A stretch of 64,000 nucleotides of DNA from Streptococcus suis (GTDB lineage: Bacteria > Bacillota > Bacilli > Lactobacillales > Streptococcaceae), in assembly GCA_024583055.1 (NCBI GenBank), contig CP102145.1:186001-250000 (forward strand), written 5' to 3'. The stretch's first letter is position 1, and the number at the start of each line of letters is the position of its first letter. A program made the translations under genes and the position numbers. Below the pieces are notes generated by a model, which worked only from the letters and a program-made list of their open reading frames with translations, ran no database searches and was not told the DNA's origin. Shown one piece after another: positions 28,395-36,143 of this stretch.

Positions 28395-28984
28395 TGTCTA
28401 ATGTTCACTATTCATTTATTGGTTCAATTGGTATAGGAACTTTGAAAGATGGCACTCAATTTAGGTTTGATAGAGACAGATTCTCACTTATAGAAGATAT
28501 TAACTTCTACCGAAATAAAAATGACGATGAAGATGCAAAGTCGTACATTATTTGTGCGAAAGGCAAATATCTTCATCGTTATTTATTTGGTCATCGCCAT
28601 GGATATGAAATCGACCACATTAATCTAGATACCTTTGATAATCGTTCTGAGAATATTCGTTTTTGTACGCATCAACAAAACCAAATAAATCAAGGTCTAC
28701 AATCAAATAATACTTCTGGAGTAACAGGGGTTAGTTATTATAAACCAAGACAAAAATATCGTGCCAGAATCAAAATCTCTCAACGTGATATTCACCTGGG
28801 TTATTATGATACATTCCTAGAGGCAACCCAAGCTAGGAATGTTGGCATTGAATTGTTGTTTGGTGAGTACGGTCGTTATAACAAAGTTCCTGAAGTACCA
28901 AACTGGATTCGTAATAAAGTTGAGAAAATATGTAGGAATTATAAGTCATTCGCTTTAACAAATTATAGGGAGGAGACGGTATGA
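28394..28984 (+). CDS. HNH-AP2 homing-type endonuclease
   Basis: 196 residues. HNH core EIDHINLDTFDNRSENIR (about residues 74-92) and FCTHQQNQ, followed by an AP2 DNA-binding domain (SGVTGVSYYKPRQKYRARI ... DIHLGYYDTFLEATQARN). This is the HNH_3-AP2 type of free-standing homing endonuclease found between phage genes. It overlaps the upstream methyltransferase by 1 base and the downstream one by 4 bases, so it is translationally coupled to both. That is unusually tight for a purely selfish insertion and may mean it was co-opted as part of the cassette. Confidence 0.8.
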   Translation: MSNVHYSFIGSIGIGTLKDGTQFRFDRDRFSLIEDINFYRNKNDDEDAKSYIICAKGKYLHRYLFGHRHGYEIDHINLDTFDNRSENIRFCTHQQNQINQGLQSNNTSGVTGVSYYKPRQKYRARIKISQRDIHLGYYDTFLEATQARNVGIELLFGEYGRYNKVPEVPNWIRNKVEKICRNYKSFALTNYREETV

Positions 28985-30240
28985 GCCTAACCTTTCTTGA
29001 TTTCTTTGCAGGAGTGGGTGGCTTTCGTCGTGGTTTGGAATTAGCTGGTTTCAAATGTATCGGTTACTGTGAAAAGGATAAGTTTGCAAGAAAATCTTAC
29101 GAAGCAATGTACGACACGAAAGGAGAATGGTTTCATGACGACATCACAAGCATTGACCAAACACAACTTCCAAAAGCAGATCTCTGGTGTGCGGGAAGCC
29201 CTTGTCAAAATGTGTCTATCGCAGGAAAGCGAGCAGGCCTATACGGTGAGCGAAGTGGACTCTTTTTTACATTTGTTGACCTCCTCCAAATCCAAGAGGA
29301 AGAAGATAAACCCGAGTGGATACTCCTTGAAAATGTTAAGGGACTTTTATCAAGTGGCGGGGGACGAGATTATCTCGACTATCTCTCTATCTTGGATGAA
29401 GCAGGGTACGACCTTGAGTGGCAAGTGTTCAATTCAAAAGACTACGGAGTTCCCCAAAATCGAGAACGCATCTACACTCTCGGACATCTTAGAAGTAGAG
29501 GTCGACGAAAAGTACTACCTATCAGCGGAGAAAGCGGTAGCCATCTTAAGCAACTTGTAGGTGGTATGCAAAGCTATCGTGTCTACGACCCGAGTGGAAT
29601 TGCCACAACCCTTGTTGGTGCGGGTGGTGGACTGGGAGCTAAGACAGGTCTTTATCTTATTGACCAATCTTTGACAGAACCAAAGTTGACAGATGAGGCA
29701 CGATGTATCACCGCACGATATACTGCTGGAGCTACAAAGCGGACTGCGATGAATTCTGGAGTACTCGAAATTCAACCTATTCTGACACCCAATCGTATCA
29801 ATAAGCGTCAAAATGGACGTAGGCTCAAGAAACAGGATGAGCCAATGTTCACATTGACCTCTCAAGACCGCCATGGTGTTCTTGAAGGAATCAAGGTCAG
29901 AAATGGTACGAAGCAAGGTTATCAAGTTGCTGAGGTAGGTGATTCAGTGGATTTATCTTATCCCAACTCTCCAACGAGACGAGCAAGAGTTGGGAAAGGA
30001 ATCGCCCATAACCTATCCTGCGGTGGTCAAATGGGTGCTGTGGTTTGGAATGATCGAGTGGTGAAAATTGGACGTTTAACCCCTAGAGAATGTTTTCGGC
30101 TACAAGGATTTTCGGATGATTTGTTCGAAAAAGCCCAAGCAGTAAACTCCGATGCCCAACTGTATAAACAAGCTGGAAATGGAGTGACGGTAATAGTTGT
30201 CTATGCTATTGGATGTGCCATTCTAGGAAGTGAAAAATAG
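28981..30240 (+). CDS. DNA (cytosine-5-)-methyltransferase
   Basis: 419 residues with the ordered C5-methyltransferase motifs: FFAGVGGFRRGLELAGF (I), GSPCQNVSIAGKR (IV, catalytic Cys at about residue 79), LENVKGLLS (VI), VPQNRERIY (VIII), a variable target-recognition region (about 200-340), and LTPRECFRLQGF and QAGNGVTV (IX-X). It methylates cytosine in a target not readable from sequence. An overlapping 163-codon frame at 29069 is a shadow. With the ParB fusion it gives the phage two modification specificities. Confidence 0.92.
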   Translation: MSLTFLDFFAGVGGFRRGLELAGFKCIGYCEKDKFARKSYEAMYDTKGEWFHDDITSIDQTQLPKADLWCAGSPCQNVSIAGKRAGLYGERSGLFFTFVDLLQIQEEEDKPEWILLENVKGLLSSGGGRDYLDYLSILDEAGYDLEWQVFNSKDYGVPQNRERIYTLGHLRSRGRRKVLPISGESGSHLKQLVGGMQSYRVYDPSGIATTLVGAGGGLGAKTGLYLIDQSLTEPKLTDEARCITARYTAGATKRTAMNSGVLEIQPILTPNRINKRQNGRRLKKQDEPMFTLTSQDRHGVLEGIKVRNGTKQGYQVAEVGDSVDLSYPNSPTRRARVGKGIAHNLSCGGQMGAVVWNDRVVKIGRLTPRECFRLQGFSDDLFEKAQAVNSDAQLYKQAGNGVTVIVVYAIGCAILGSEK

Positions 30241-30269
30241 TCGAAAATATCTTCAAAATAATCTATAAA

Positions 30270-30302
30270 TGACTGGATATAAGTCTCCTTTAGAGTTAAT
30301 AT
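30270..30302 (+). promoter_or_regulatory. phage promoter motif, copy 3
   Basis: TGACTGGATAT (30270-30280), 16 bases, TAATAT (30297-30302), followed by the same leader as copy 2 up to the start codon at 30334. It starts a new unit after the methylation cassette. Confidence 0.65.
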
Positions 30303-30333
30303 GTACACAACAAAAGAAGAGGAGAACAAAACC

Positions 30334-30582
30334 ATGACAACAACACTTGAAAAACTCTATGAAATCTACCCAACAACTGCAAGTATCATTCCTTACAAGG
30401 AATGGGTTATAGTTGCATCCAAAGGAAACAAAAAAACAGTAGTTGAGATTTACGAAATCGTTGATAGCCTTGAAGAATTTGAATTATTTGAATGCCGACT
30501 TAACCGAATATACAAGGAATCAATAATTGTTACGGATCTTGGTCACGCTGTCAAGTGGGCATTCGATATATTTGGAGAATAA
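30334..30582 (+). CDS. small phage protein, function unknown
   Basis: 82 residues, MTTTLEKLYEIYPTTASIIP at the start and a compact alpha/beta look. No recognised motif. GAGGAGAAC is placed before the ATG; an in-frame ATG at 30301 belongs to the promoter block. First of three short genes between the methylase cassette and terminase. Confidence 0.65.
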   Translation: MTTTLEKLYEIYPTTASIIPYKEWVIVASKGNKKTVVEIYEIVDSLEEFELFECRLNRIYKESIIVTDLGHAVKWAFDIFGE

Positions 30583-30583
30583 C

Positions 30584-30796
30584 ATGGACGCAAAAATTTT
30601 CAACAACCTAAAGACAATCTATCCGGTTGGTACAAAGGTTAGATTAGTAAAAATGGATGATCCACATCCAGTTCCTAAAGGAACACTTGGTACAGTTATT
30701 GGAGTGGATGACATTGGTTCACTCTTAGTTAAGTGGGAAAACGGCAGTTGTCTGAATGTTTTGTATGGAATAGATATCGTGGAAAAGGTAAAGTAA
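30584..30796 (+). CDS. small SH3-like phage protein (DUF4314-like)
   Basis: 70 residues from the ATG at 30584, preceded by TTTGGAGAAT. Residues 14-55 (YPVGTKVRLVKMDDPHPVPKG and GTVIGVDDIGSLLVKWENG) have the DUF4314 pattern, a small beta-barrel found in Firmicute phages and conjugative elements. Role unknown. It starts one base after the preceding stop and ends one base before the next start, so the three small genes form one translation unit. Confidence 0.75.
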   Translation: MDAKIFNNLKTIYPVGTKVRLVKMDDPHPVPKGTLGTVIGVDDIGSLLVKWENGSCLNVLYGIDIVEKVK

Positions 30797-30797
30797 G

Positions 30798-31028
30798 ATG
30801 TGGGAAATAATGACTCGAACGGTTGGTGATAGGCATTACGTTTGTGAATTTCTCCGTGAAGATACCACAGACCCGAGAAATATAGACGGTGCTTGGATTA
30901 GAATTCTGACAATAAAACGTGATGGTGAATATATCTACCAATATAGATATGGGAACGAAATAGATAACATGGACGATATTGACAGAACTGTCTGTCAGGC
31001 TGTACTTGATAACTTTAATGAACTTTAA
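30798..31028 (+). CDS. small phage protein, function unknown
   Basis: 76 residues, mixed charge, containing RHYVCEFLREDTTDPRNIDG and YQYRYGNEIDNMDDI. No family recognised. It begins after a single base following the DUF4314-like gene and is followed by a terminator, so it closes this short-gene unit. Confidence 0.6.
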   Translation: MWEIMTRTVGDRHYVCEFLREDTTDPRNIDGAWIRILTIKRDGEYIYQYRYGNEIDNMDDIDRTVCQAVLDNFNEL

Positions 31029-31030
31029 GA

Positions 31031-31054
31031 AAGAACTCGAATTGAGTTCTTTTT
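31031..31054 (+). terminator. intrinsic terminator before the packaging genes
   Basis: AAGAACTC-GAATT-GAGTTCTTTTT: 7-8 pair stem and T run. It separates the short genes from the terminase operon. Confidence 0.7.
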
Positions 31055-31077
31055 CTTGCTCTAAAGGAGGTGAGATT

Positions 31078-31551
31078 TTGGCAATCAGGGGGCGAAAACC
31101 AAAGCCTACGAATATGAAAATACTTGAGGGAAATCCTAGTAAGAGACCACTTCCTATGAATGAAGTCAAACCCAAACAAAAAGCCCCACGTTGCCCGCAG
31201 TGGCTTGAAGATGATGCAAAGAAGGAGTGGAAACGGATGGGAAAAATTCTCGAACAGATGGGAATTTTGACCGAAATGGACATGACTGCATTTGCAGGAT
31301 ATTGTCAAGCTTACGCACGCTGGAAAGAGGCGGAAGAGTTTCTTACCAAGCATGGCTCCATTATCAAAACCCCGAATGGTTATCTGCAACAAGTCCCTCA
31401 AGTCTCTATCAGCCAGACTAACTTAAAAATCATGCTTAAATTCTGTGAACAGTTTGGTTTAACACCATCAGCACGTAACCGTTTAGCGACGATGGATGCG
31501 GAAGTTGGTACTGGCGATGAAATGGAAGATTTGTTAGGAGGAATTTTATGA
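31078..31551 (+). CDS. terminase small subunit, P27 family
   Basis: 157 residues starting at TTG 31078, chosen because AAAGGAGGTGAG ends 5-6 bases before it; no ATG fits. RGRKPKPTNMKILEGNPSKR is the P27-family N-terminus. The helical remainder ends in LTPSARNRLATMDAEVG. It recognises the packaging site and loads the large subunit. It overlaps terL by 4 bases (ATGA). Confidence 0.88.
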   Translation: MAIRGRKPKPTNMKILEGNPSKRPLPMNEVKPKQKAPRCPQWLEDDAKKEWKRMGKILEQMGILTEMDMTAFAGYCQAYARWKEAEEFLTKHGSIIKTPNGYLQQVPQVSISQTNLKIMLKFCEQFGLTPSARNRLATMDAEVGTGDEMEDLLGGIL

Positions 31552-33140
31552 GCTATCATTATGAACCAAGTCCATTCATGCTTCCGACTTCTCACTATGA
31601 TAAGGCAAAAGCTGATAGGGCAGTAACATTTATCAATAACCTCTCCCATACCAAAGGCAAGTGGGCAGGAAAGCGATTTGATTTGTTGCCGTGGCAGGAA
31701 CAGATTGTCCGTGACCTATTTGGAATTGTCAAGGAAGATGGCAACCGGCAATTTCTAACAGCTTATATAGAAATTCCAAAGAAGAATGGTAAGTCCGAGC
31801 TAGCAGCAGCTATCGCTCTTTATCTACTATATGCGGATAATGAAGCCAGTGCAGAAGTTTATGGTGCGGCTTGTGACCGTAACCAAGCGTCAATCGTGTT
31901 TGATGTAGCTAAGCAGATGGTGCAGATGAGTCGCCCCTTGGAAAAGCGTTCTAAGATAATGGGTGCTACCAAACGTATTGTAAATTATTCTAACGCTGGG
32001 TTTTACCAAGTTCTTTCTGCAGAGACTGGGACAAAACATGGACTTAACGTATCTGGCTTGGTCTTTGATGAAATCCACGCTCAGCCTAATCGTCATTTGT
32101 ATGATGTATTGACCAAGGGGTCAGGAGACGCAAGGGAACAACCCCTCTTTTTTATTATCACAACAGCTGGAACGGATAGAAACTCTATCTGTTATGAGTT
32201 ACATACCAAAGCATTAGATATTCTGAATGATAGAAAGAAGGACACGTCATTCTATCCAGTGGTTTATGGTTTATCTGATGAAGATGATTGGAATGATGAA
32301 GCCAACTGGCTCAAAGCCAACCCTTCACTTGGGCATACAATTGGGATTGATCGTGTAAGAGAAGCCTACCAACAAGCACTTGATAATCCTGCAGAAGAGA
32401 ATGTCTTTAAGCAGCTCCGTCTAAATATGTGGACAAGTTCAAGTGTTGCTTGGATTCCAGAACATGTTTATGCGAAGGGAAATGATCCTATTCAATATGA
32501 TAGCCTCAAAGGGCGTAGCTGTTATGCTGGTTTAGACCTTTCTAGTACATCAGATATAACGACTTTTGTCTTGGTGTTCCCTCCTAGATTTGAAGAGGAG
32601 AATTATATCGTTCTGCCATTTTTCTGGCTACCTGAGGATACATTGGAGCTTAGATGTCGACGTGACCATGTTCTATATGATGTTTGGGAGTGTCAGGGAT
32701 ACATCAAAACTACAGAGGGTAATGTCGTTCACTATGGTTTTATCGAAAAGTTTATTGAAGACTTATCGGAAATCTATCATATTAAGGAAATAGCCTATGA
32801 CCGTTGGAATGCGACACAAATGGTTCAGAATCTAGAAGGAATGGGCTTGACCATGGTGCCTTTCGGTCAGGGATACAAGGATATGAGTCCACCATCAAAG
32901 GAACTCTATAAACTTATGATGGAAGGCAAGATTCAACATGGTGGGCATCCAGTTCTGAAATGGATGGGACAAAACGTAGTCATGAGACAAGACCCAGCTG
33001 GCAATATCAAGCCTGATAAGGAAAAGTCAGTCGAGAAAATTGATGGTATTGTAGCACTCATTATGGGACTGGACCGTTGTATTCGTCATCAAAGCGATGA
33101 AGGAAGTGTGTATGATGAACGTGGAATATTGAGTTTTTAG
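31548..33140 (+). CDS. terminase large subunit
   Basis: 530 residues. ATPase domain with Walker A-type IPKKNGKSELAAAIALY (about residue 77) and Walker B LVFDEIHAQ (about residue 175). The nuclease domain has AGLDLSSTSDITTF (about residue 325) and AYDRWNATQMVQ (about residue 415), with acidic metal ligands, then KSVEKIDGIVALIMGL. It packages phage DNA into the prohead and cuts it. Full length. Confidence 0.92.
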   Translation: MSYHYEPSPFMLPTSHYDKAKADRAVTFINNLSHTKGKWAGKRFDLLPWQEQIVRDLFGIVKEDGNRQFLTAYIEIPKKNGKSELAAAIALYLLYADNEASAEVYGAACDRNQASIVFDVAKQMVQMSRPLEKRSKIMGATKRIVNYSNAGFYQVLSAETGTKHGLNVSGLVFDEIHAQPNRHLYDVLTKGSGDAREQPLFFIITTAGTDRNSICYELHTKALDILNDRKKDTSFYPVVYGLSDEDDWNDEANWLKANPSLGHTIGIDRVREAYQQALDNPAEENVFKQLRLNMWTSSSVAWIPEHVYAKGNDPIQYDSLKGRSCYAGLDLSSTSDITTFVLVFPPRFEEENYIVLPFFWLPEDTLELRCRRDHVLYDVWECQGYIKTTEGNVVHYGFIEKFIEDLSEIYHIKEIAYDRWNATQMVQNLEGMGLTMVPFGQGYKDMSPPSKELYKLMMEGKIQHGGHPVLKWMGQNVVMRQDPAGNIKPDKEKSVEKIDGIVALIMGLDRCIRHQSDEGSVYDERGILSF

Positions 33141-33169
33141 TTGAATTTAAAAGGTAAGCATGATAGAAT
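33141..33169 (+). promoter_or_regulatory. promoter of the toxin-antitoxin pair
   Basis: TTGAAT (33141-33146), 17 bases, TAGAAT (33164-33169) with an upstream TGA extended -10. Start expected about 33176. It directly follows the terL stop, so the pair is transcribed on its own in the lysogen. Confidence 0.6.
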
Positions 33170-33205
33170 GTATTTACAAATCATCTTTACAATGAGGTAA
33201 GAACT

Positions 33206-33499
33206 ATGGCAAGCACACAGCCCGTCAACTTTAGAGCAGATTCAACTTTTTATAAACAAACTAAAGAAATTTTAGCAGATGAAAAGCTGACTCTGTCTGA
33301 TATCTTCAATGCTGCTCTTCGTAAAATTGCGACTGGAGCAGTTGATCCCAAAGAGTTCGTAAACAGTGATTTACAAGAGACGCAGTATCAAGTTGCTTTT
33401 GAAGACTTGAAAAAGGAAATTCTAATTGGCCATCAAGAAATTGAGCAAGGGAAACTAACATCTTTAGCTGATGTGAGAAAGGAATTTGGTCTTGAATAA
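33206..33499 (+). CDS. RelB/DinJ-family antitoxin
   Basis: 97 residues. The N-terminal ribbon-helix-helix is VNFRADSTFYKQTKEILAD, with LTLSDIFNAALRKIA. The C-terminal half is charged and would wrap the toxin. It has its own promoter and GAGGTAAG site. It overlaps the toxin by 8 bases. RelB-type antitoxins neutralise RelE-type RNases and repress their own operon. Confidence 0.82.
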   Translation: MASTQPVNFRADSTFYKQTKEILADEKLTLSDIFNAALRKIATGAVDPKEFVNSDLQETQYQVAFEDLKKEILIGHQEIEQGKLTSLADVRKEFGLE

Positions 33500-33830
33500 T
33501 CATAAACGATACCATGTTTCCCTTACGGATCAAGCCAAAAGGGACTTAGGAGGGATTCATGACTATATTTTACATAATTTCTATAGTCAACAATCTGCCG
33601 ACAGCAAACTAGACCTTATCCTAACTGCACTTGAAACTCTAGAGACCTTTCCTGAAGCATGTCCTTTGGTGTCTAGTCGTGGTTACGGGGAATTGACAGA
33701 TGATGGCAAACGGTACCGATATATGCCAATCGAGAATTATCTAGCTTTTTATTACATTGATAACCATGAGGTTTATGTTGCAAGGATTTTGAACTCTAAG
33801 CAAAATTGGGCTAAATTATTCAATAAATAA
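33492..33830 (+). CDS. RelE/ParE-superfamily toxin
   Basis: 112 residues from TTG 33492, which has AAAGGAA at suitable distance; a TTG two codons earlier is possible. YHVSLTDQAKRDLGGIHDYI at the N-terminus, CPLVSSRGYG in the middle, and RYMPIENYLAFYYIDN with YVARILNSKQNW at the end are the ParE/RelE pattern. It likely inhibits translation or gyrase. It sits between terL and portal, splitting the morphogenesis operon, and is probably a late insertion that stabilises the prophage. Confidence 0.8.
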   Translation: MNNHKRYHVSLTDQAKRDLGGIHDYILHNFYSQQSADSKLDLILTALETLETFPEACPLVSSRGYGELTDDGKRYRYMPIENYLAFYYIDNHEVYVARILNSKQNWAKLFNK

Positions 33831-33872
33831 CGGCCATTTTTCTATGCGAAAATTAAGGAAAAGGTATTCTCA

Positions 33873-34037
33873 GTGGTTATAAAAAATAATATTCCCATAA
33901 ATAAATCTGATGACTGTTATTGTCTATTAGATATGGAACAGGCAACACCTACAGTTGTTGAACAATCAACATTGGATGATGTTACAACTTCGGTTTTTTC
34001 ACGCCATATTGATGCTTTTAGAGAGTTGGCAAAATAG
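33873..34037 (+). CDS. possible small protein, unknown
   Basis: 54 codons from GTG 33873, with AAGGAAAAGG about 8 bases before. It contains CYCLLDMEQATPTVVEQ and a C-terminal helix ending AFRELAK. Not recognised. It could be the remnant of a second antitoxin or of a longer gene. It lies right after the toxin and before a terminator. Confidence 0.35.
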   Translation: MVIKNNIPINKSDDCYCLLDMEQATPTVVEQSTLDDVTTSVFSRHIDAFRELAK

Positions 34038-34106
34038 GAATGTTGACTATTGCACAGAACAGTAAATTGTAATGATGTTAGTTGAAATTTCATATCACAA
34101 TTCAAT

Positions 34107-34133
34107 GCATCTCCAAAGGGGAGGTGCTTTTTT
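34107..34133 (+). terminator. intrinsic terminator before portal
   Basis: GCATCTCC-AAAGG-GGAGGTGC then TTTTTT. It ends the toxin-antitoxin unit. A weak promoter-like TTGACT at 34043-34048 precedes it, but the portal gene starts only 21 bases later at 34154, so terL-to-portal read-through must pass this stem. Confidence 0.7.
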
Positions 34134-34153
34134 CGTACTCAAAAGGAGGAACT

Positions 34154-35437
34154 ATGGGACTACTAGATTTATTGGGACGTAAGCGGGCTAGAGATAAACC
34201 ACGAAATAGTTATGAAGGTCAGGACTTTTCATATCTGTTTGGACGAACGACCAGTGGGGAGAATGTGGATGAGTTTAAAGCTATGCAGACAACAGCTGTT
34301 TATGCTTGTGTCCGCATCTTAGCTGAAGCAGTTGCTTCACTACCCATTCATGTTTATGAGAGAACGGCAACTGGAAAGGAGAAGAAGGTGGAACATCCCC
34401 TTTATTTTCTCTTACATGATGAACCTAACCATGAGATGTCATCTTTTGTCTTTAGAGAAACCTTGATGACCCATCTATTGATATGGGGCAATGCCTATGT
34501 CCAGATTATCCGAGATAGGAGTGGACAGGTAATCAGTCTTTACCCACTCTTACCAGATAAGATGTCTGTTCATCGGGACGAAAGTGGAAAGCTCTATTAC
34601 AAATACAAGCGTCAGTCAGAAGAAAATCCTAACTTTAAGGAAAAGGGAGATGCTATCTTAAGAGCAGAAGATGTTCTTCATGTACCTGGTCTTGGTTTTG
34701 ATGGCTTGATAGGTTATTCTCCAATTGCCCTTGCTAAAAATGCTATCGGTATGACATTGGCTACGGAAAACTATGGGGCATCATTCTTTAAAAATGGTGC
34801 AAATCCAGGTGGTGTTTTGGAACATCCAGGTATTCTCAAGGATCCCAAACGAGTGAGAGATTCATGGAATGCAGTCTACAATGGGGTAACCAATGCCCAT
34901 AAAGTGGCAGTTCTTGAGGAAGGGATGAAATACACTCAAATAGGCATTCCACCTGAAGAAGCCCAGTTTCTCCAAACTAGAAAATTCCAAATTAATGAAA
35001 TTGCAAGGCTCTACCGCATTCCACCTCATATGGTTGGTGACTTGGAGAAATCCTCATTTTCAAACATTGAGCAACAATCTCTAGAATTTGTTAAATATAC
35101 CTTAGACCCCTGGGTAGTTCGTCTCGAACAGGCTTTCAAGAGGTCTCTTTTTTTACCCGAAGAAAAGAAATCCTACTTTGTGAAGTTTAATGTGGATGGT
35201 CTTCTTCGTGGTGATTATCAGAGTCGAATGAATGGTTATGCGATTGGGAGACAAAATGGCTGGCTGTCGACAAATGATATACGTGAACTTGAGGACTTGA
35301 ATCTCCTTTCAGATGAGGAAGGAGGTAATCTATACTTGATAAATGGAAACATGACGAAACTGAAGGATGCAGGTGGCTTTATGAAACAAGCACCGTTAGA
35401 ACAAGAAACCCAATCTGAGGAGGAATTGGATGCATAA
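34154..35437 (+). CDS. phage portal protein, HK97 type
   Basis: 427 residues from ATG 34154 after AAAAGGAGGA. Family pattern: AVYACVRILAEAVASLPIHVY near residue 55, NPGGVLEH, IARLYRIPPHMVGDLEKSSF and NIEQQSLEFVKYTLDPWVVRLE. It forms the dodecameric DNA gate at one capsid vertex and docks terminase. The end overlaps the protease gene by 8 bases. Confidence 0.93.
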   Translation: MGLLDLLGRKRARDKPRNSYEGQDFSYLFGRTTSGENVDEFKAMQTTAVYACVRILAEAVASLPIHVYERTATGKEKKVEHPLYFLLHDEPNHEMSSFVFRETLMTHLLIWGNAYVQIIRDRSGQVISLYPLLPDKMSVHRDESGKLYYKYKRQSEENPNFKEKGDAILRAEDVLHVPGLGFDGLIGYSPIALAKNAIGMTLATENYGASFFKNGANPGGVLEHPGILKDPKRVRDSWNAVYNGVTNAHKVAVLEEGMKYTQIGIPPEEAQFLQTRKFQINEIARLYRIPPHMVGDLEKSSFSNIEQQSLEFVKYTLDPWVVRLEQAFKRSLFLPEEKKSYFVKFNVDGLLRGDYQSRMNGYAIGRQNGWLSTNDIRELEDLNLLSDEEGGNLYLINGNMTKLKDAGGFMKQAPLEQETQSEEELDA

Positions 35438-36125
35438 GTTTTGGAATTTTACAGAAGATGATAGTGGTCGAACACTTCGTATTGAAGGACAGATTGCTGA
35501 TGAGACGTGGTTTGGCGATGAAGTCACGCCACAAGTATTTAAAAATGATTTACATGCAGGAAGTGGAGACATCACCCTCTGGATTAATAGTCCAGGGGGT
35601 GATGTTTTTGCGGCTGCTCAAATCTATAACATGTTGATGGATTACAAAGGTGATGTCCATGTAGTGATTGATGGCTTAGCCGCAAGTGCTGCTAGTGTCA
35701 TTGCCATGGCAGGTACAACGGTTTCTATGAGTCCGGTTGCCATGATGATGATTCACAACCCTTGGACTGTGGCACAAGGTGAAGCTAAGGATATGCAGAA
35801 GGTCATTGAAATGTTGGGCGAAATCAAGGAATCCATCATCAATGCCTATGAATTAAGAACAGGACTTTCAAGAACCAAGCTATCACACCTCATGGACTCA
35901 GAGTCTTGGTTCAATGCCAAAAAGGCTGTTGAACTGGGCTTTGCGGACAAGATTCTCTTTGACAAGCAAGGGGAACACGGAATGGATATTGAGAGTTATT
36001 CTTTCAGTCGAACTGCTGCCCAACAAGATTTACTTGTCAAAATGCAGGCGAAACTTGGAGTCCAACAACCAAAGAAAACAATCCCGATCAATCAGTTGGA
36101 AAAACGATTGAATTTGCTCAAATAA
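35430..36125 (+). CDS. ClpP-like prohead protease
   Basis: 231 residues, peptidase family S14. The catalytic serine is in GLAASAASVIAMAG (about residue 90) and the histidine in MMMIHNPW (about residue 112); ITLWINSPGGDVFAAAQIYN precedes them. It matures the capsid by cutting off the N-terminal scaffold of the major capsid protein. It lies between portal and capsid as usual for HK97-type phages. Confidence 0.92.
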   Translation: MHKFWNFTEDDSGRTLRIEGQIADETWFGDEVTPQVFKNDLHAGSGDITLWINSPGGDVFAAAQIYNMLMDYKGDVHVVIDGLAASAASVIAMAGTTVSMSPVAMMMIHNPWTVAQGEAKDMQKVIEMLGEIKESIINAYELRTGLSRTKLSHLMDSESWFNAKKAVELGFADKILFDKQGEHGMDIESYSFSRTAAQQDLLVKMQAKLGVQQPKKTIPINQLEKRLNLLK

Positions 36126-36143
36126 CGAAAGGAAAATGAACTG

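Noticed and set aside
29069..29560. 163-codon frame within the C5-methyltransferase gene
   Set aside because: The host gene has all catalytic motifs across this stretch; the overlapping frame has no recognisable motif or ribosome site.
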